From: Cycas panzhihuaensis
Taxonomy: Eukaryota; Cycadophyta
Reading direction: 5' to 3'
DNA: 64,000 nt
Assembly (NCBI GenBank): GCA_023213395.1
Contig: CM041465.1
Location: forward strand, 191,959,741 to 192,023,740
The translations under genes were made by a program, and so were the position numbers. Shown here in pieces: positions 23,400 through 33,509 of the stretch. The number at the start of each line of letters is the position of its first letter. Positions within the stretch are counted from its first letter, which is position 1. The notes under the pieces are model-generated. The model saw only the letters and a program-made list of their open reading frames with translations, did no database searches and was not told the origin of the DNA.

Positions 23400-23402
23400 T
23401 TA

Positions 23403-23705
23403 TAAAAGAGATTAATGTTATAAGATCATTAATGAATAACTAAAGTGACTATAGGAATAGAGTTAGTGAAAGTCACTTAAATAAATTGCATTTCATGTGC
23501 ATTTGAATGTAATTTCGGGTTCATGTCACTTGGAGGGAAAACTCTTAACTCTCAATTATAAATAACAAAATTATATGGAGTGGAATAATTTTATTCTCAC
23601 CTCTAACTTTGCTCTTTATTCTTGCTCTCTTCATTCTTTATTCTTCTTTGCCAATGTGTGAGTGTGAGTGATTTGAGCACTAGACCCATATTACCCCCTC
23701 CTTCA
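23403..23705 (+). repeat. 5' LTR of Copia-2
   Basis: 303 bp, matched to 39709-40010. Shared text includes GAGATTAATG, GTGACTATAGGAATAGA and TGATTTGAGCACTAGA. Ends CCCCCTCCTTCA. Confidence 0.92.
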
Positions 23706-23707
23706 TG

Positions 23708-23725
23708 TGGTATCAAAGCCATGGG
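23708..23725 (+). promoter_or_regulatory. PBS of Copia-2
   Basis: TGGTATCAAAGCCATGGG, two bases after the LTR. Initiator-Met type with one mismatch in the core (TGGTATCAGAGCC). Confidence 0.9.
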
Positions 23726-24861
23726 AGATCTTCTCACTTCATTCCACTAGCAAGGAATGACTTTTTGCCTCTCTTTCACTTTCCATGTGAAGTATAGAGA
23801 TTACATTTATATTTTAAATTTAAGGGAGATTTTTCATTTGATTTGCATTTCCAAAATATATTTATATCCTCTATTCATATGCAGCTTTTATGAGGATCAA
23901 ATCTACTCCTTAGAAGTAGTCTATCTGGCTTTAAAAATCTTTTGTATGAACTTTTTGAGTCTATAAGGAGAGATTCTAATGAAGTTTTTTCAAAAATCTG
24001 ACAGCCAGAAGGTGAGATGATGTAGTAAAGTTATTGGAGCAAAGTCTGACTACTTGCAGGTTGTAGAACAGTGATACAATAGTCATAGTGCTGACTGATT
24101 AGGCTATCGAAAGCCTCCAAATTATAGAAGTATGGTCGTTCCCTCGAGAAACATAAAAAAAATAAAATAAAAGTTACCAGAATTAACTAAAAATTTGTAG
24201 GGAGGGTCAACCAACCATGTGGAGCATTTTTGTCTTCTGGGTCGATCTCTAATTTGGCCCCAAAAGCCTCCAAATCACAGTAGTATGACTATAGTCCCAA
24301 TTGAGGGTTTTTTGAGAAATTATTTGAATCTTATAACTTTCAGTCAAAATTTCTTAAGGGGTTCAGTAGATTTTCACATCAGAAATCAATTGAATCTAGT
24401 TTCATTAAATTTCATTGAGTATTTTTGAAGATATCAGTGAAAAATTAGTTTTATCCCTAAGAGGTTTCATAGGAGTTTCAGTGAGTTTCGAGTCATTTCG
24501 AATGAGTTTTAAGTAATGCTTCTTTAGCAAAAGTTGAACGTTTGAACTTGATCTATCATTTAGTATGGTGAAGTTTTGAGCCGAAATGTTTCAGCCATTT
24601 CGTATGGTTGTACGACCATACAAGAGTTTTTGTTACCATATTTAGGATTCTTACATCATTACTAACATTTTCTCTTTTGGCTAAAATTTAGTTTTTGTAA
24701 AACATTTTAGAGTTTTTGCCTTTTTTCCCCTTTCTTCATAAAAATTACAAAGAAAAAAAAAGGGTTTTCATATATTTTTCAAAAATTTTTAAGCAAAAAC
24801 TCATTGTAACAGTAAAACACTTAGATCGAAGCAATATCCTATGTTTTTACTTAGCATCTTG

Positions 24862-24915
24862 CATGATTCTTATATTGACATACTCATTCATGATTCTTAT
24901 ATTGACATACTCATT
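24862..24915. repeat. Perfect 27-bp tandem duplication
   Basis: The 27-base unit starting CATGATTCTTATATTGACAT occurs twice back to back (24862-24888 and 24889-24915) without a mismatch. In a region this old that implies a fairly recent duplication. Confidence 0.9.
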
Positions 24916-26596
24916 TGATTAGCACTCTTTGGGATAAAGGTGGGTACATAAGCACAAAAGCAAGTATAAGAGAAGCACACATTCGTTGTTTCAGTTTTAG
25001 TTCTTCAATAACATGTACTCAATAACATTCATTAAACGTTTCTCTTAAAATGAACACATTTCATACGTTTTTTCTGCTATCTTAGGCTTATTCACAGGAC
25101 AGAATTCGATGTTGTAAAGGAGGTGTGGATTTCAAGGTGGGTACTTAATCGATATACTAGTAGAGTGATAGGTTAGCCATACCTATGGGCTCCAATAAGG
25201 GATCATCTTGATAACCAGTCTAGACAACTAAAATCTTAATGCAAGATAAAATTTAGATGGTCTGATATCCATCATAACCTTGGGTGTGTAGTACCATTTG
25301 ACTCTTTGAAGGAGGTGTATCACCACTTAGAGGTGAACTAGGTGAGGACTGGTAATACCTGGGCTCTATTGTGACTTGGATTACAACACTAAGCATAGGT
25401 GTGCATGTCATGAGTGAAGGCCCTAATTTGTTATACTAGAAGGCTTAGGTGTCATATCAAACACCTCAACTACATTAGGACATAAGATTGAGGTAAGTGG
25501 TTAACACATCATACACTACTCTTTGCCTTAAGTTACATTCTTGCATGATCACTTGTACATAATTCATCACCAGTGATTGATTGTGCTTCTACATCATTCA
25601 TTGTATTGGAAAACCCTGCTACGTCAGGAGTAATTGCCATAAGTGTTAGTGGCCATTCATCATTGCTTGCTTCCTTCTCATCATAAGAATTCATTCACAT
25701 ATCCCTATTGTGCTAGGTGTACTAACCACACATGTTAGTGGCCAACACATTCATCTTCTCTTCTGCTTCTTTCTCATCTTTACCATATCATCATAATTTA
25801 AGTAGAATGTCAACTACATATTAAAAGACAAAGAAAATTGGGACTTATAGTTCACTGAAGTAAAAAATACTGCAAAGTATAAAGGCCTTTGGAAAGACCA
25901 CTTACAACTTGTTTCTCGGCTACCAGGAATGGGCTTGGGCAAGTTGACTCAGGTAAGTACAGGTATGCTTCTATCCCTTGCCTTTATTAGTTCTAGGAAA
26001 GGTAGGTTGAAGCACTTCATCTACATCACACGATGATTGACTCATTGCATGACCACTATACATTTGCTGTGTGACTATATTGCATCACAATACTTTTAGC
26101 CTATGACGATCTGGGGATACATATCCCATGGCACTCCACAACCCTCTTTTATGCCTCCACAATGTCCCCAAGTACCATTCGACTTTTGTAGCCTAATTAC
26201 ATCACCTGTTAATGCATCATGACCCATGACACCTTACCTAGGTTTGGTTGTTGTCCCCAGTCCATTTGTTGTCTTTTGGGTAACCTGTCGCCTCCATTTA
26301 CTTATCCGTTGTGACCTCCTTATGCCCCCCAGCTCCTTCTTACCACCTGGACAGAGTATTGTGTTTTTTGGGGCTCGAGTTTCCCCTCTTTTAGAGATTT
26401 CGAGCTCATCTTCCTTTCCCTTTTTCTATGTGTCTGTCGCACTGCATTAAACTTCACAGTACTGCTTTAAACTTTGCGATACCACTAAGTTTACCACGGG
26501 GCGATTTTCCATATTTATTTTTTTAAATTACCTATGGTTAATTTCACATTATTGTGAAATTGCTACATTGAAACAACTTATTCCTGGCCCAGGTCG

Positions 26597-26625
26597 AACC
26601 CTAATCGCTCGATTGAGCTAGGGTT
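26597..26625. repeat. Inverted telo-box hairpin
   Basis: AACCCTA and its reverse complement TAGGGTT flank an inner stem GCTC-GATT-GAGC, so 26597-26625 can fold as a hairpin with a 3-base bulge. AACCCTAA is the plant telo-box seen in some promoters. GGGTTTAAAAACCC follows at about 26626-26640. Confidence 0.6.
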
Positions 26626-27698
26626 GGGTTTAAAAACCCAAAAACCCCCTCATTTCATCTCTCTCTCACTGATTTTTTCCACTACTTCCTCCAAAAATGC
26701 CCTGCAAACAGAACTAAATTTGCTACATCTGCTTCTCAACCAGCTGCCAGCCTCTTGCAACTCCAGACACATGACTGCAGGCCTACAACATGGTTAGCCA
26801 AGAGAAGGTCATGCTCTAAACGCTCCATCAACTTTCAGCTATCTTTCTTGCTCTAGTTTTCTTCCTACTTGTTGCTCCATTTGGGGTTTTCACTTGCAAA
26901 CCCCATAGGGTTTGCTTCTCTATCCAATTTCATAGGTGGGTCTGCCTTAGATCCACTCGTAGTAGGTACCTCTAAGTCCACTCTTTGCTTTACTTTATTT
27001 AGGCAATATAAGTACTACTTGTCAATACTTTTTGCACTAATTTTCCCCCTTCTTTCTACTGCAAACAGGAGGTAAACCCTCCCCTCTTTTGCATGTCTTT
27101 TCCTTCCCTTGACTCCTTCTTGGTTTCTTCAAGGAGGCAGCAAGGGAGAGGCACCTACAAAGAGTGAAAGGAGCTAAAGGTGGGGTCTTGCACCCAATGA
27201 GCCTTCTCCTTAAGTGCAATCGCCTTCTCTCCTCACCTCTCCCTTCTCTGTACCTTCCTTGAGTTCCCAAAGGGCTATTAAAAGATAGATCATCACTGGT
27301 AGTAGCATAGGCAGCCTATTGTTACACCTACAACCAGCCCAGCATATCCTACATGGGCGGGGTTCCACCCCCCATTCTATATTCTCCTGTGTTACTTGGT
27401 TAGAACCTTGTAGAACTTGTAAAAGTTGCATGTTGCAGCTTTTGTAACTTTGACAACATTTACAACATTGTTTGTTGTTTCTTTGCTTGCACTTCTAGAA
27501 ACTTGTTGCATTTGTCTCACCTTTCATCCTGGTACTTAGGGGTAGCGTGGAGCACTTTTGACTTAGAGGGTTAGCCATTCCAAGGCTAGCCGCCCTCCTT
27601 CCCTCTCTTTCCCACTTTTTTCTGCATTGTATACTAAATAACATACAAGGTGCAGAGAGTGATATTGGTGGTGAATATATTTCTTTTAATTAAGATAG

Positions 27699-28091
27699 TG
27701 TTGGGGTTAATGCTTATCACCCCACTCATACCTTCCAACTAGGAGTGCAAACCTCACTCTCATTAATTTACACATGTGGGTACTCACATGTATAGGTAAG
27801 TATAAGGTAAGGTTGATTTGATTTAAGTTCATTTGAGTTAAGTTAATTTATTATTTTATTGTTATTTGAATTTTAGAGGTTGAAGAGTTTCCCTCCTCCT
27901 ACAAACTATATATTTTAAGGGGTGTACAACCCTACTGTCTTTAGACACCACCTTCTATTGGACATTTGTAATGCTCTCTCTACAAAAATGGATTGAATAT
28001 AAAATCTCTTATGTTTATGCAATAATGATGTATTGATTAATGATTATTTGTTTATGTTCTACCCTGTTTTCCATTATATTATTTTCCTACA
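27699..28091 (+). repeat. 5' LTR of Copia-3
   Basis: 393 bp, TGTTGGGGTTAATGC to TATTTTCCTACA. Contains TATATATTTTAAGGGGTGTA near 27908 as a possible TATA region. Confidence 0.94.
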
Positions 28092-28093
28092 TT

Positions 28094-28105
28094 TAGTATC
28101 AGAGC
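28094..28105 (+). promoter_or_regulatory. PBS of Copia-3
   Basis: TAGTATCAGAGC, the initiator-Met site with G to A at the second base, two bases after the LTR. Confidence 0.85.
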
Positions 28106-29714
28106 AAAGGTTGCCAAAGGTTGTTGGGCTATTGCATCTCCATTTGAAGTTTTTTAAGAGTAAGAAGATTTACTAGCATTTTTTAGGCAGATTTACTCAT
28201 AACAAGAAAGATTGGTTATATTCATTTTCTGAAAAGTTTATTAGAAGTTTCTTGTATTTTTTACTAAAGATCTAATTATTCTTGAAGATATACTCGTGAT
28301 ATAACAAACATATTTCAGATTTGTGCAGGTATATAGCTACAAATAGTAAATATCAAGTTTATATCACTCTACAGAGGTTTTATCAATAACTTTTATATAT
28401 TTTTATCAAATATTTGACATTTTTCAAGCATATTTTGTTTAATTATCCAATACTTCTTTTAGATCTATGCAGGAGCACAACTACAAGCAATATTTATTTA
28501 AAGTTTTCTTCAAATCTACCATATATTCTTCATATCTACTTGTTTTAACAAATATTTGACCATTTTTCTGGTTTATTTTATTTATATCTGTAATATTTAT
28601 TTTAGATTTGTAATACTTACTTCATATCTATAATATTAGCTACATATCTGTAATATTAGCTATAGATCTGTAATATTTACTTTAGATCTACAATAGTTAC
28701 TTCAGATCTGCAATATTTATTAAAGTTTTCTTTTAGATTTATAAATTTTATCACATATTTGACCATTTTTTCAAGTTCTTTTTCAGATCTATAAGTTTTT
28801 GGGACATATTCAGCCTAACGAGCCATATATTATAGCAGATCTACCTACTGGAAAAATCAGTTTGAAGCTTCAACTTGTGTCGAAGAAGATCTCATCTTTG
28901 GAAGTCTACTTTCTGCTACAAATCTGCCACAGCTGTTTACCAGGTTCTTCATAGTCTATTCAAATTTAAACATATATTTCTTGATTCTCGGATACATCTA
29001 CTCCAATATACATGCATTTCATTTATTTGATATATTTCTGTCAATATATTTAAAAAAATTTCTGGTTTCATTTGTGGCTCCACTAAATCACCAGTTTTTC
29101 ATGGTTTTCTATATAAATATAAAAAAGTTTTTGAAATATCTCTTTTGTGATATACATATTCTTTTTCAACTAAAAAAAAGGAAAAAAAACTCAACATTTT
29201 TTTTTGTCATCTTTTCTTATTTTGGAATAAACTTATAAGAATAAACTGCATTCATTCCTGCAACTATTAAAGAGACAAACAAAGTTATTTTTATTTGAAA
29301 CAAAACCAGCCAACTCCACAATAGTGGGATTGATACTAGTAAATTGGTACTCTGGTAAGTAAAGCAAGTCTTATTTTCTTGCATTTAAAACAAGTCAAAA
29401 TATTGTATTTTTCTTTGGAATAATCCCTAAAATTTATCTCTGCAACCGTTATCATAAGTATCTCAAAAATTTGAAGGTCCTTTGAAATAATAGAATGCTA
29501 TTAAGTCAATGAAATAACAACTATTATATGGATACCATATCTTTCACATATGATTAAAAATACAATGTTAGACAAACGATCAAAAATACAATATAAACAA
29601 AAAGTATTGTGAAGATCATATTCTATTTGCAACGCTTTCATCATTATTTGAGAAATCATTAAATGTTGAGAATCTCATCTTTGGATATAGTGCTTTATAT
29701 CTGAAAACCATGCA
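28106..29714. other. Leader of Copia-3 before the captured fragments
   Basis: AT-rich with no coding sequence apart from the minisatellite. Includes A-rich and T-rich runs near 29170-29210. The junction with the host-gene fragments is not marked by any terminal repeat I could see. Confidence 0.6.
28582..28721 (+). repeat. 20-bp minisatellite, seven units
   Basis: Seven exact-length 20-bp units in the Copia-3 leader, consensus near TTAGATCTGTAATATTTACT. Individual units differ at a few positions, for example TCATATCTATAATATTAGCT. Isolated copies of the AGATCT-like core occur further along the leader (near 28785). Confidence 0.9.
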
Positions 29715-30150
29715 CTCAAGTTAAAGCTCCAAAAAAGGCTTTGTATACTCATTCATCATTTCAAAACCGTTTCTTAATTTTGTTAACATAATTGATAGCT
29801 TGGTCTAACTCAACTGGCTATTTCTTTGGGAGATGGTCATCCTCAAGTGGAAGTGTAATTTCATAGCCTTTTGGCAGGAAATTACTAAAGTCCAAAATAA
29901 GAGCACGATGGCCCATAAATAAATCTTTCACTTTGGCAATAACACCAGTTGTATATTTAAGACTTAAAATCTTTCATGACTTCAAGAAACTCATCATATT
30001 TCTCTTTGTTATCCTGGAACATCTCTTTGATAGCCTTGAGATAGGCTAAAGCATCATCAGTAGTTAGCCTCTTTGGCTCTCCCGAAGCTTGAAGTGACTC
30101 TCTGCGAAATGGCCTTCTAAATTTAGCTGCTACTAAAAGCTCCTCACTTC
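29715..30150 (-). pseudogene. SIN3-like co-repressor fragment (PAH1 and start of PAH2)
   Basis: On - (30150 to 29715) it reads [20 protein letters not shown], then [32 protein letters not shown], a frameshift, then [20 protein letters not shown] and [19 protein letters not shown]. After a stop it continues as PVELDQA and NYVNKIKKRF. This is the first paired amphipathic helix domain of plant SIN3-like (SNL) proteins with its N-terminal extension and the beginning of PAH2. SIN3 is the nuclear scaffold of a histone deacetylase complex and PAH domains bind transcription factors. No intron is apparent in the readable part, which may mean a cDNA origin. Only about 140 codons of a protein usually over 1,000 residues are present. 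It is clearly a pseudogene, lying antisense in Copia-3. Confidence 0.88.
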
Positions 30151-30270
30151 TTCTTAATAGTCTCGATGAAACAGTGTACCCAACATAAAGCTCTGTTGAT
30201 GAAATTGGCAATGCATTTGTGATGTGCTTTGTGGGTCGTGATAGGAGTCAACTGTGTGTATATGCCAGTG

Positions 30271-30741
30271 TCAATGTACATTGGATAATAGTTTTGGGGA
30301 TTTGATCATGTGTCTTGCGGCTTTCTCAATGAGGCACATATCGTAGAAATCCTTGTCACCTAGTGTGAACTCTGCCAGAGTAACTGGAGGAACCCCCCCA
30401 GCATTGTTGCATTTCAAGATGTTTCCATAGTCGCTTGTTTCGTAGGACCCCACTCCGGATGCATAAGAATTACACCCCATTCTACCCTAGAAACAACCCG
30501 ACCAGCTCTCTAATGTGGTTACTCTGAGGGATTGTCTGAGGCTTAGAGTGAAACCCCCTCCCTCCAATACTCCTCCTCCACTCCCTATTAGAATAGGCCA
30601 GATGGTGTACCCACATTTGTTTAATAGTGTGAACGCAGTTCCCCTCACCCCACCTCCTAGCGAAAGTATAACGACAACAGCTATGTGGACCTCTAATAAT
30701 ACTCGAAGAAGAGATGCCATTGTTAGTCTCTGATAATGCAA
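30271..30741 (-). pseudogene. Thaumatin-like protein (PR-5 family) fragment
   Basis: On - from 30741 or the internal Met at 30723: a hydrophobic signal-like segment (VHIAVVVILSLGGGVRG), then FTLLNKCGYTIWPI, SWSGCF, a stop at 30487-30489 where Trp is expected, then GRMGCNS, LKCNNAGGVPPVTLAEFTLG and DKDFYDMCLIE. These are the N-terminal blocks of thaumatin-like proteins (canonical FTLVNKCGYTVWPG, SWSGRFWGRTGC, GGxPPATLAEFTL, QDFYDVSL). After about 150 codons similarity stops, with roughly the last third missing, including most of the Cys pairs. One frame is kept throughout, with a single stop. Thaumatin-like proteins are secreted defence-related proteins; this copy is broken. Confidence 0.9.
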
Positions 30742-30963
30742 CTACAGCACTCCCAATAGATTTATCTAACCAATAATCAATATAACAAAGAGAGAAGCCA
30801 GACCAAAGAGAAAGAAACAAATATCTCTGATAAAGCATTTTCGATCAATTGTAATGCCAGAATTGGCTACAAAAAGACTAACGGTTCAGCAAATCTACTC
30901 ATCATTTGTCTGCGTTGTTAAATGTCCTCTTTGCTACTTGCTCATCCTCAACTTTTCCACCCA

Positions 30964-30979
30964 ATTTTGGCGCCAAAAT
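30964..30979. promoter_or_regulatory. 16-bp palindrome, E2F-like site
   Basis: ATTTTGGCGCCAAAAT is a perfect palindrome. TTTTGGCGCC matches the E2F-binding consensus (TTTSSCGC) on both strands. It lies about 225-240 bp upstream of the thaumatin-like start. Whether it was ever functional is unknown. Confidence 0.5.
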
Positions 30980-30989
30980 ATGACCTCTT

Positions 30990-31079
30990 AGGCGACGGAG
31001 ACACTCAGGGCGATGTGTTGCAGAATGCGAAAAGTGGTAGAGTCGCGGCGGACGGCGATAGCGGGGCGACGCGGTGCAC
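30990..31079. other. CpG-rich patch
   Basis: About 13 CpG in roughly 85 bp, with strings such as GTCGCGGCGGACGGCGATAG, in a window otherwise almost stripped of CpG. It borders directly on T/A-rich copia leader sequence at 31080. Possibly the edge of captured host promoter DNA or of a separate insertion. Confidence 0.75.
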
Positions 31080-32386
31080 TTTCTAAAAAAAATTGAATGT
31101 TTTTTTATTTTTTCATATTTTTTATTTTATAAAGTTTTAAAATTTTATTTGTATTATATAAAGTTTGAATTATGGGGTTTAAAAGGCTTAAGCCCCCTTT
31201 GGCATTTAGCCTCCAGCCCCATGACCTCTCCACGTGACCATAACTTATCTTTAAAGGGGCCAACAACTTTTATAAAACTTTTTCTTTTTATTTTTTTAAT
31301 TTTTTCATTTCATATAGGGTAGCTAGAAAATTTTTACCATATCTTTTAACTGGGTCATCAATTTTTGATGAAACCTATCCCATTGCTTCTAGAATTTTTT
31401 TAGGTATGATTTTGACTAGTCATATGACCTATTTGGAGGTAATTTGACCCATTTTCAGATAGTTTAAAGTCAGTTGTTCATTTTTAAAGCCATTTCGAAC
31501 TATTTTCATAAAAACTCTTTTTTATTAGATTATATTTTATCACTGGATGATTATTTTCTACCCAAATCTATTATACAGCAATTTATTATTAGCAAACTTC
31601 ATTGCCATCTATTTATTTTATTTTTTAATATTTATTTTAATAATTATTTTAATCACCAAAAGTAACACTTTAGTGTTTTTTAGCACTTTTTAAATATTTT
31701 ACCATAAAAGTATTTGTTGTCATTTCTAGTATAACTTTTCAGTTTTACATCAAAATTTAGATCCATCAATTTCATTAGGAAGCTGACTCACTCCTTTTCT
31801 AACTGACACTATTTTTTATAAGTTTTAAAGTGTTTTTACTGATTTTCAAATCCATGAAAGTTGAGGTACATAATAGCCTCAAATCTGCCATTATTACACA
31901 TTTTTTATATATTATTTCTCAAAGTTTTCAATTGAAAAGTATATTGAGCAACATTCTAAACTATAATTGATCATTTTACAATATTCTATAAGTCTTTTAT
32001 TAGCCTTTTATAATATTTTAAGCCCCAGGCTCCCGTTAGGCCTAAAAAATATGATTGTATCTTTGGTTCCTTTGATATTGATTTGTAGGAACTCATTTTC
32101 AAAATGGTTAGTTCCATTGAATAGTTCTTTCATTGATCTTCATACTAGTATAATTTCACTTTATTTTGACTTTATTTAGTATAACTTTGAAGCTGTTAAA
32201 CTTGAGCATTTAAGTATATCCTAACAGAAATTAATCATCAAGCAAGTGATAAGCCAATTGCACCTGCAACTTATTTCAAATTTTATCTAAAATTATATCT
32301 TATAAGTTAGTCATATTTGTTGATTTATCGAGTTTTTTGACTTGGTAAAAACATATTCTTTTTTATGTACTAAAGTTCTCGGTAAA
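31080..32386. other. Copia-3 leader, right part
   Basis: No coding sequence. It contains a block (about 31190-31270 and 31700-31800, with AAAATTTAGATCCATCAATT) that recurs in the leaders of Copia-4 and Copia-6. Confidence 0.6.
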
Positions 32387-33095
32387 ATGGTAATCAATCT
32401 TGATCAAGTACAATTTCCTATATTTGATGGCCATAATTTTTCACTATGGCATAAAACTATGTAAAATTATTTTATTACACATGATCTTTAGAACTACTTA
32501 CAAGATAAATATGATGTTAATATTAAGAAAAGTATTAAAAAAGACAATGAAGCCCTAGCTTTAATATTTTGCACTATAAATGATGATGCCTTTTCTAAAG
32601 TTTGTGAACTAACAACTTCTAAATCTGTGTGGGACATTTTAATTTCTACTTATGGGGGAGATACCCTCAATGAATTTAACATTGATGTTGAGCATATGAG
32701 ACAGATACCAGAACATGTGGATTGTCATGAAAAGGTTAAGGAAGATTCAAATCAAATGCATGATCATCTTGTTACACAAGAACTTGATCCTTCATTTGAG
32801 GGGGAGAGATATGATTATACGACAGTTGTTCATAACATAAAGTTTTCAGAAGACAAAGTTCAAGTTCAAAGTTTTCTTAAAGTTCTAGTTAACAAAGTCA
32901 AAGTTGCATCCACACCTCCATATTTGAATCAAACTTCATTTATTTACAACTTTTTTATACCACTCAATGGCAAAGACACACACGTTGCAAAAAGGATGAA
33001 GCAAGTTGATAATGATCAAGCCAAAAGAAAGTTTTTTTTTTTTTTTTTTAAGTACAAATTCCACAAGTTTAAAAAGAAGATATTGTTTGTGATGA
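32387..33095 (+). pseudogene. Copia-3 gag remnant
   Basis: Starts at the ATG at 32387 (MVINLDQVQFPIFDGHNFSL), a typical copia Gag start, and stays in one frame for about 235 codons with two stops in the first 30. It includes ALALIFCTINDDAFSKVCEL and TTSKSVWDILISTYGG, matching the conserved copia Gag (UBN2-type) block. It ends in an 18-base T run (33032-33049) and a basic tail next to the PPT. No zinc knuckle and no pol follow. Confidence 0.85.
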
Positions 33096-33111
33096 CCATT
33101 AAGGGGGATAA

Positions 33112-33504
33112 TGTTGGGGTTAATGCTCATCACCCTACTCCCACCTTCCAACCAAGAGTGCACACCGCACTTTCATCAATTTACACATGTGGGTACTCGC
33201 ATGTGTAGGTAAGTATAAGGTAAGGTTGATTTGATTTGAGTTTATTTGAGTTAAGTTAAGTTATTATTTTATTGTTATTTGAATTTTAGGGGTTGAGTAG
33301 TTTCCCTCCTCCCCCAAACTATATATTTTAAAGGGTGTACAATGCTGATGTCTTTAGACACCGCCTACTATTGGACACTTGTAATACTCTCTCTACAAAA
33401 ATGGATTGAATACAAAAGCTCTTGTGTTTATGCAACAATGATGTATTGATCAATGATTATTTGTTTATATTCTGCCATGTTTTCCATCATATTATTTTCC
33501 TACA
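33112..33504 (+). repeat. 3' LTR of Copia-3
   Basis: 393 bp, same ends as the 5' copy, no indels between them. PPT immediately upstream at 33098-33111. Confidence 0.94.
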
Positions 33505-33509
33505 GATAG

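Larger units (their letters stand above)
23726..27693. other. Long non-coding leader of Copia-2, left part
   Basis: No recognisable coding sequence. It holds two related blocks sharing AAAGCCTCCAAAT (near 24108 and 24262), a perfect 27-bp tandem duplication at 24862-24915, two loose copies of a GTTAGTGGCCA-containing block (near 25644 and 25735), and a GC-richer part at 26150-27600 with telomere-like motifs at 26597-26625 and CT-rich tracts. The richer part could be another element's LTR and 5' UTR, but I found no partner copy. Confidence 0.45.
27699..33504 (+). mobile_element. Copia-3: gag-only copia derivative carrying host gene fragments
   Basis: 5.8-kb element with two 393-bp LTRs, flanked by a perfect GATAG duplication (27694-27698 and 33505-33509). 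It has an initiator-Met PBS and the PPT ATTAAGGGGGATAA (33098-33111). The LTRs differ at about 38 of 393 positions by hand count, roughly 10 percent. The interior has a gag remnant (32387-33095) but no protease, integrase or RT, so it could move only with help in trans. Between the leader and gag it carries a SIN3-like and a thaumatin-like fragment on the opposite strand. Confidence 0.94.

Noticed and set aside
24108-24275. Possible LTR or terminal repeats around two AAAGCCTCCAAAT blocks
   Set aside because: Similarity covers only about 40 bp and has no element-like ends.
27037-27431. Two Arg-rich - strand reading frames
   Set aside because: They follow a CT-rich tract on +; the composition alone explains the openness and the charge.
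30482-30838. 118-codon - strand reading frame overlapping the thaumatin-like fragment
   Set aside because: Different frame from the one carrying the thaumatin-like motifs; a shadow.
31060-31090. Possible Helitron 3' terminus (GC-rich stretch then CTAA)
   Set aside because: CTRR is too short to mean anything, no clear hairpin sits at the right distance, and no TC start was found for the other end.
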